Below are positions 51,263 through 63,378 of a stretch of DNA of 63,378 nucleotides, one piece after another. A model generated the notes under the pieces. That model was not told the origin of the DNA. It was given only the letters and a program-made list of their open reading frames with translations, and did not search any database. Source of the stretch: Cellulomonas phragmiteti (GTDB lineage: Bacteria > Actinomycetota > Actinomycetes > Actinomycetales > Cellulomonadaceae). The DNA lies in the NCBI RefSeq assembly GCF_016862775.1, contig NZ_BONP01000021.1, forward strand, positions 1 to 63,378, in the 5' to 3' direction. The first letter of the stretch is position 1, and each line of letters starts with the position of its first letter. Made by a program: the position numbers and the translations under genes.

Positions 51263-52973
51263 CGTCGTCTCTTCGTCGGTGCGGGCAGGAAGCCGGTGTC
51301 GACGAAGTGGTCGAGGTACCGGGTCCACAGGTGGAGGTCGGGTGGTGCGCAGGTGATACCGGAGCCGGCGAGCGCCGCCCGGGTGTTGTCGTCGCGGTAG
51401 TCCGGCGCGCTGTGCTCGTAGCCCAGGTCGGCCTCGGGCGCCTGCGCGGAGAACAGCGGCAGGTAGCCCTCGAGCTCGTTGCCGTCCCCGGCCGCCACCG
51501 CCGCCCGCAGCCGCGCGTGCCACTCGGGGTAGGGCAGCACCGGCAGCGGGTAGCCGTAGTCGCCGAGGATCGCGGTGAGGTCGGCCCACGTGAGCGGTCT
51601 CGCGCCGGGCAGGTTGTACGCGTGCCCCGTGTGACCGCCGTCCAGGGCCAGGTGCGCGAGGGCGGCCGAGCAGTAGTCGACCGGCGTGACCTCGAGAGCG
51701 ACGTCGAAGTCCAGCGACGCCCCGAGCTGGATGCAGCCGCGGATCATCGCGTTGAGGAAGGTGGCCGTGTCGCACGCCCCCGTCGCCTGCGACCCCGTGA
51801 TCTGGCCGGGCCGGTACCGGGCGGTCGGGATGCCGCGCCGGTGGGCCTGCTCGACGAGCGAGTCGCCGACCCACTTGCTCTGCCGGTACCCGCCGACGAC
51901 GCCCTCGGCCGGCACCGGGGCGTCCTCGTCCCAGCGCGGCGCCCCGGGGACACCCGGGTAGACCGCGAGCGAGGAGACGTAGTGCACCGGGCTGGGCCTC
52001 CCCGCGGCGGCGAGGCGCAGCACCTCCTCGGTCCCGAGGACGTTGGTCGGCCGCAGCCGGTCCAGCGGCAGGGCGTAGGAGGACCAGGCGCCGTTGTGCA
52101 CGACGAGGTCGGCCGTCGCGGCGAGGTCGTCCCACGCCGCCACCGGCAGGTCCAGGTGGGGCAGGGCCAGGTCGCCGGCCAGGGCGTGGACCCGCTCGGC
52201 GTCGCCGTCCCGCAGCACCCCGTAGCGGCGCATGGCCGCGATCACCCTGGCGGCGGCCTCGGCGTCGTCGGCGGCCCGGGCGACGACCGTGAGCCGCGCG
52301 TCGGACCGGTCGAGCAGCTCGCGCACGAGGTGCGCACCGGTGTAGCCGGTGCCGCCCGTGACCAGGACGTGCTGGAACGGCGGCTCCCACGGCCGGGCCC
52401 CGGGCTCAGGCGCGATGTCGTCGGGCAGCACCGCGAGCGCCTGCAGCCGCTGTGCCGGCACCGACCGCGGGTTGCCGCCACCGGTGGCCCCCACGCCGGG
52501 GGTGCTCGCGCCGCCGAGGGCGGCGAGGTGCCGCACGGTCGGGTTCTCGAGGAAGGCCCGCATGTCGGTGCGCCGCCCGGAGCCCACGTCCCACCGGGCG
52601 AGCATCTGGGTGGCGCGCACCGAGTCGCCCCCGAGCTCGAAGAACGACTGCTCGGCCCCGACCGCCGCCACGCCGAGCAGGGACGTCCACAGTGCGGCGG
52701 CCCGCTCCTCGACCTCACCCTCGGGCGGGGTCGCCGCGGACGTGCCGCCCGCGTCGTCGTCGACCGACCGGGTCAGGGCGCCGCGGTCGACCTTGCCGTT
52801 CGGCAGCTTCGGCAGCTCGTCGACGACGACGATGCGGGCGGGCACCATCGGGGCCGGCAGCCGGTCCGCGAGGAAGCCGCGCAGGTCGGCGCGCAGCCCG
52901 GCCGCGGCGGTCGCGGTGGCGGGGTCGTTGGCGAGGGCCTGCGACGCGGGCCGGGGACGGGTCGCGGGAGTGG

Positions 52974-52977
<4 letters not shown>
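51259..52977 (-). CDS. NRPS end piece: A tail, carrier, reductase
   Basis: A 572-residue protein. It begins with the small C-terminal part of an adenylation domain: LRADLRGFLADRLPAPMVP and the A10 motif LPNGKVDRGAL (Lys62). A carrier domain follows (FFELGGDSVRATQML, Ser119). From ~200 a thioester reductase domain runs to the end: HVLVTGGTGYTGAHLVREL (nucleotide binding), HYVSSLAVYPG and YRQSK (Tyr/Lys catalytic pair). The A tail completes the A domain left open in the upstream protein. The reductase releases the product as an aldehyde, or alcohol after two rounds, using NADPH. The start overlaps the upstream stop by 4 bp. Confidence 0.9.
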
Positions 52978-59968
<6,991 letters not shown>

Positions 59969-59972
<4 letters not shown>

Positions 59973-60085
59973 GGCACAAGCTCCGGGTCGACGACGTGGT
60001 CGGGCCGGTGTGCGGCGATCGCGAGGATCGCCGCGGCTCGACCGGCCGGTGTGCCCACAGCGGTTGGTGCAGGTGCGCGCGTCAT
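59969..60085 (-). CDS. 38-residue ORF coupled to the NRPS
   Basis: Encodes MTRAPAPTAVGTPAGRAAAI then a segment ending HRPDHVVDPELVP. ATG 60085 has AGGGGG 6 bases upstream; another ATG at 60091 is less well placed. The stop overlaps the NRPS GTG (GTGA), which gives the NRPS a coupled ribosome supply; the NRPS start itself has only a weak site. It is not an MbtH protein. Function unknown; it may be only a translational leader. Confidence 0.5.
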
Positions 60086-60171
60086 CGTCATCCCCCTGGT
60101 TGTCGCCCACGATGTGCGCAAAGAAACGCGCGCCCTGCGCATCTTGGCACACGTGGAGACGTGGTCGAGAT

Positions 60172-60183
60172 GGACATTTGTCC
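60172..60183. promoter_or_regulatory. palindrome GGACATTTGTCC, candidate operator
   Basis: A 12-base inverted repeat (arms GGACA/TGTCC, centre TT) 87 bases upstream of the first start codon of the biosynthetic operon. AT-rich relative to its surroundings. Candidate binding site for a cluster regulator, none of which is encoded next to it. Confidence 0.4.
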
Positions 60184-60588
60184 GGCTCGCAGCGGCATTC
60201 CGATGTTCATCTGACGCCTGCCGTGTGAACGTCGCCCAGCATCGGGTGGGGGCCTGTTCACAGGCGATCGTCCCGTGGTATCGGCCGCCAGGACGGCAGG
60301 TCACAGACCCGGGAGGGCGGCAAACCGTTGCGGCTGCGCATTCATCCGGAGGCTACGGAAAATACATTGCCTCTTCTGCCCTTTAGCCTTCCATCTGCGG
60401 AGCACCTGGGATATACGTACGACCCTCGGGTCGCCGTCGTCGGCGCCCGTACCTCGGAACCCCCGGCGAGGACGTCAGCCTCGTGTCCGCAACGGCCCTC
60501 GCGGCGGTGCGCGCGAGCACGTGCGTTCGGCCCCTGGTCGGCCGACCAGCCGGGGACGCGAGCAGTAGCCGACCGCCGCGCGCCACGC
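60184..60588. other. NRPS upstream region, no gene seen
   Basis: About 400 bases of comparatively low GC without a convincing gene. It contains CCTGTTCACAGG (60253-60264; arms CCTGT/ACAGG) and a GTTCA ... TGAAC pair around 60204-60231. It probably holds the promoter of the leftward biosynthetic operon and the 3' end region of the FMN reductase transcript, which points towards it. Confidence 0.5.
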
Positions 60589-61152
60589 TCAGTAGAGGAG
60601 GTCGACCGCGTCCTTGCCGACACCGAGCGAGCCGACGTAGGTGAGGAACCCGTCGAGCGCTCCGCGGAGGTCGGCGAGCGCAGCCTCGTCGACGAGCCGA
60701 CCACCCGACACCTTGCGCGCTGCGGCCGCGACGGACACCCGCTCGGGCCGCACGTCGACACCCATGACGGTGAGGGTCTCCTCGAGCCAGCGTTGTGCCC
60801 GCAGGCCCCCGCCGTTGGACGTCGAGACGTTGACGAGCATCGTCGGCTTGGCTGCCATCTCGGTACCGCCGACGAGCCACTCCAGCGTCATCTTCATGAC
60901 ACCGCTGGCGCCGTGCGCGTACTCCGGGCAGCAGATGACGACGCCGGCGGCCTCCTCGACCATGCCGCGCAGCCGCTGCGCGGCCTCCGGAAGATTCGTC
61001 TCCTCGACGTCCGGGTCGAAGTGCGGCAGCTGGTCGAGGCGCCCGAACCACGTGGGCTCGACGCCCCCGGGGAGCATCTCGGCCGCCGAGGCCGCCGCTG
61101 CCCCGTTGAGGGACTCGCGGCGCAGGCTCCCGACGAGGAAGAGGATCTTCAT
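60589..61152 (-). CDS. NADPH-dependent FMN reductase-like protein
   Basis: A 187-residue flavodoxin-fold reductase. FMN phosphate-binding loop LVGSLRRESLN at the N-terminus and ICCPEYAHGASGVMKMTLEWL around the isoalloxazine site are typical of NADPH-dependent FMN/quinone reductases. ATG 61152 follows an AGGG site; a GTG at 61161 is an alternative. It reduces flavins, quinones or similar compounds. Its position upstream of the biosynthetic operon may be coincidental. Confidence 0.88.
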   Translation of the reverse strand: MKILFLVGSLRRESLNGAAAASAAEMLPGGVEPTWFGRLDQLPHFDPDVEETNLPEAAQRLRGMVEEAAGVVICCPEYAHGASGVMKMTLEWLVGGTEMAAKPTMLVNVSTSNGGGLRAQRWLEETLTVMGVDVRPERVSVAAAARKVSGGRLVDEAALADLRGALDGFLTYVGSLGVGKDAVDLLY

Positions 61153-61441
61153 GTTGGCCACCCTAGGCCTCGATCACCGATGGGCTCCGGGATGGGTCGC
61201 GGTGACGTAGCGAGGTCGTCGCGGGCGGGCGGGCCCGCAGGCGCGATGTGCTCCGCTCACGCGACTGGCCAGCGCGCCACCCTCGGTGCCGCGCCAGGGC
61301 CGCCCGCCTGACGCTGGATCGAGCGGGCGGACCGGCTCACGACAGGATGTCTCTCGGCACATCCCGTACCGTCCCCTGGATGTCCGTGACCAGCGACACG
61401 ATCGACCGCCGAGGCTCGGCGACACTGAGCTGCGCCCTTGA

Positions 61442-61600
61442 ATGGAGTCGCGGGTGCGTGGTCGTCGACGACGGCGCGGTCGGCGTGTCGACGCCAGCCT
61501 CGAGGTCGTCGCGGGTCTACCCGCCATCGGGCATCGGCCCACGGTCCTCCCGATCACGTTCGTCGACGGGCGCTTGCACCCGCAGATCATCGGAGGGTGA
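61442..61600 (+). CDS. short ORF upstream of SUKH-like gene
   Basis: Frame of 52 codons from ATG 61442, ending VLPITFVDGRLHPQIIGG. The second half has the GC3 bias of real coding sequence, whereas the Arg-rich first half does not. It may be the 3' remnant of a larger gene or a small coupled ORF ending 3 bases before the next start. Low confidence. Confidence 0.3.
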   Translation: MESRVRGRRRRRGRRVDASLEVVAGLPAIGHRPTVLPITFVDGRLHPQIIGG

Positions 61601-61603
61601 GGC

Positions 61604-62137
61604 GTGGACGACACTCGCTGGAGCGTGATGCTGGGCGACCTCGGAATCGTGACCACCCAGCTGGCCCAGGCTGCCCCCGCGGTCTACCCGCTCTCTGCCC
61701 CGCGCATGGGAGCCGATGACGACGCGCTGGATGGCGCGGAGAGCCGGGTCGGGTACCTGCTGGACCGGCAGCACCGCGAGCTCTTGGCTCACGCAGATGG
61801 CTGGCCGGGTGCCTTCCTCGATGGGGACGTGCTCGGGACCCGTGACATCGGACAGGGCCCCTTGTGGGATCGGGGCGGAACGGCGCTGGACCTGTTCTAC
61901 GAGTACGGCCCTGTCGACGGTCTACCGGCCCGAGCTCAGCTCTACCCGGTCTTCGTCGCTCCACATCAGCACGACGTCATGGCGCTTCGGCTCGACGGAC
62001 CGCTGACCGACGGTGGCCACGAGGTGCTGTGGTTCGCCAACGAACTGGTCGACCGCTGGCCGAACGTGCGCGAGTGGTGGCTCGGCTGCACCGAGATCGC
62101 TCGCCATACGTTGGCGTACGTGGCCGGTCGGATATAG
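61604..62137 (+). CDS. SMI1/KNR4 (SUKH)-like protein
   Basis: A 177-residue protein. The segment LLDRQHRELLAHADGWPGAF followed by GDVLGTRDIG resembles the core of SUKH proteins, many of which are immunity proteins for secreted toxins. GTG 61604 has GGAGGG 7 bases upstream. Codon use is less GC-biased than neighbouring genes. No intact toxin gene is adjacent in the window; an orphan immunity or regulatory protein is possible. Confidence 0.6.
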   Translation: MDDTRWSVMLGDLGIVTTQLAQAAPAVYPLSAPRMGADDDALDGAESRVGYLLDRQHRELLAHADGWPGAFLDGDVLGTRDIGQGPLWDRGGTALDLFYEYGPVDGLPARAQLYPVFVAPHQHDVMALRLDGPLTDGGHEVLWFANELVDRWPNVREWWLGCTEIARHTLAYVAGRI

Positions 62138-62223
62138 CGCACAGCGCGACGATAAAACCGGTCGTCGACCGCGACCCCCAGCGTCGCGACCTCCGCACCT
62201 GAACCCGCAGGCGAACCGCTGCC

Positions 62224-63378
62224 TCAGCGTTCGGTAGGGAACGGATCCGTCCCGCTCGTCCGAGCGACCCGCTCGAGGAAGGCTGCGTTCTGCTCGGGGG
62301 TGGCGACGACGTCGGCGTAGTGCTCACCCGCGTCGGAGATCCCCTCGGTGCGAACGTCAGGTGACGACTGCGCCTCTACTTCGCGCGACCACGCATAGTG
62401 CGCCTCGGCGATGTCGCCCAGTCTTGCTGCCCTGGTCATGACTGCGGCCTCACGCCTGTCGTCGTCGAGGTCGCGATGGTCGACAGACGGTGAGGTACCA
62501 GCAGCACCATTCCCCGAGACCGCGACCGTCGTGATCGCCGGAGGATTGCCTGCGACCCAGTCGGTGACGTGCACGACCCGCCACGTCAGGCCGGGAGGCA
62601 GTGCTGCCAGTTGGGCCTCCATGTGCCTGCTCGATAGCGGCTCGCCGCCGGTCTTGCCCCCGACGCAGAACACGATCTCGATGGGAACGCTCGGAGAGCA
62701 GTCGAGCCGTTGGGCGAGGACGTCCCGGTTGGCGTTCGCCCAGATCCAGTAGTCCAGCCCCTGCAGCACGAGCATGTCGTCGCCGTCGAGCTTGGTCTCG
62801 ACCAGGAGCAGGTTGCCTGCCGCGTCCAGGCCGGCCAGGTCGACGAACCCGCGCCCCCATCCTGAGCCGTTCGCCTTCGCTGAGCCACACGGACGCCAGG
62901 CGGCTACTTCCCGCAGGACGGGCTGCTCCAAGCCGAGCAGGCCCGGGTCGCGGCGCAGCACAGCCTGCAGCCAGTGCTCGTCCGGGCTCAGTGCGGGATT
63001 GGTGTCGCGCTCTCGGCAACCACTCTCGACACCGGCCTGAACTTCGTCGAGCTGGGCTTCGGCAAGAGGCGCGGAGATGCGCAGCGTGACGGTTCGGGGG
63101 TACGCGCCCTCCTTGCCGTCGATGCCGGCGGTGATGGTCAGCCCCCCGACGGTGCGCTTGATGCCCAGGACCCGTTGCCCGCGGTACTGCCATGCGCGGA
63201 AGGACGAACGGTGCGCCGGGTCCAGGTGAGGCTGCTGCCCGGCCCAGTGCATGAGGTCGGCCACCAGGCTCGTGCGCGGTCCCAGGTGCAGCTGGGGCTT
63301 CTCGGGTGACCGGTACGAGCCGGCAGAGCCTCGGGACCGGGGCGCGTGACCTCCGTCGCGACGTGCTGGCAGTCGTGA
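62224..63378 (-). CDS. PD-(D/E)XK-like protein, start beyond window
   Basis: At least ~345 residues. The segment GFVDLAGLDAAGNLLLVETKL has the D-x(n)-E-x-K arrangement of PD-(D/E)XK nucleases, followed by DDMLVLQGLDYWIWAN. A GTG at 63264 could start the protein, but the frame stays open to the window edge and residues such as SPEKPQLHLGP before it look coded, so the true start is probably outside. Hypothetical nuclease or nuclease-fold protein; may be part of a defence or toxin-related segment with the SUKH-like gene. Confidence 0.6.
   Translation of the reverse strand, partial: SRLPARRDGGHAPRSRGSAGSYRSPEKPQLHLGPRTSLVADLMHWAGQQPHLDPAHRSSFRAWQYRGQRVLGIKRTVGGLTITAGIDGKEGAYPRTVTLRISAPLAEAQLDEVQAGVESGCRERDTNPALSPDEHWLQAVLRRDPGLLGLEQPVLREVAAWRPCGSAKANGSGWGRGFVDLAGLDAAGNLLLVETKLDGDDMLVLQGLDYWIWANANRDVLAQRLDCSPSVPIEIVFCVGGKTGGEPLSSRHMEAQLAALPPGLTWRVVHVTDWVAGNPPAITTVAVSGNGAAGTSPSVDHRDLDDDRREAAVMTRAARLGDIAEAHYAWSREVEAQSSPDVRTEGISDAGEHYADVVATPEQNAAFLERVARTSGTDPFPTER

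Overview
The DNA is very GC-rich, with strong G/C bias at third codon positions, GTG starts, ATGA/GTGA gene overlaps and probable leaderless transcripts. This points to an actinobacterium, most likely a Micrococcales of the Cellulomonas type. The genus is an inference from gene content: GH64 glucanase with a CBM13 lectin, GH114, LAATG-anchored wall proteins and an InhA/FabI-type reductase. No rRNA, tRNA, insertion sequence or CRISPR array was seen.

Layout. 1-2.9 kb: end of a GH114 glycosidase, DNA polymerase IV and a small membrane protein. 3.0-14.4 kb: a compact accessory locus. A leftward operon carries two half-size ABC exporters, a 35-residue precursor-like peptide, a cyclodehydratase-type YcaO protein, a second degenerate YcaO-like protein and a methionine aminopeptidase. 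A rightward operon encodes a siderophore-type ABC importer (permease, lipoprotein, ATPase). The two are divergent from a 39-bp gap holding a Zur-like inverted repeat. I read this as a RiPP system, possibly a histidine-bearing metallophore under zinc control. 14.35-14.7 kb: structured non-coding DNA with a three-way-junction RNA candidate and a minus-strand promoter and 12-codon ORF.

14.7-42.8 kb: mostly ordinary genome: acetyltransferase/TetR pair, a wall-anchored protein, three paralogous membrane-tethered beta-propellers that all look leaderless, GH64 glucanase, AI-2E-type transporter, ThuA protein, a HEPN/Abi-like gene, a Tat-exported six-hairpin-like protein, ABC-F ATPase, PAP2 phosphatase, LacI regulator, a large wall-anchored 5'-nucleotidase, a nitronate monooxygenase/FabI pair and lipoproteins.

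42.9-60.1 kb: a leftward biosynthetic cluster. A two-module NRPS (C-A-T-C-A-MT), its detached end (A tail-T-reductase), a fatty acyl-AMP ligase, two acyl-CoA-dehydrogenase-like proteins, a stand-alone carrier protein and a cytochrome P450 are nearly all joined by 4-bp overlaps. Signature residues predict serine for A1 and glycine for A2; the A2-embedded methyltransferase suggests sarcosine. The predicted product is an N-acyl (probably desaturated and/or oxidised) Ser-Sar aldehyde or alcohol. Past the P450 lies a decaying array of tiny peptide genes with duplicated and frameshifted pieces. 60.6-63.4 kb: an FMN reductase, a SUKH-like protein and a PD-(D/E)XK-like protein running off the window.
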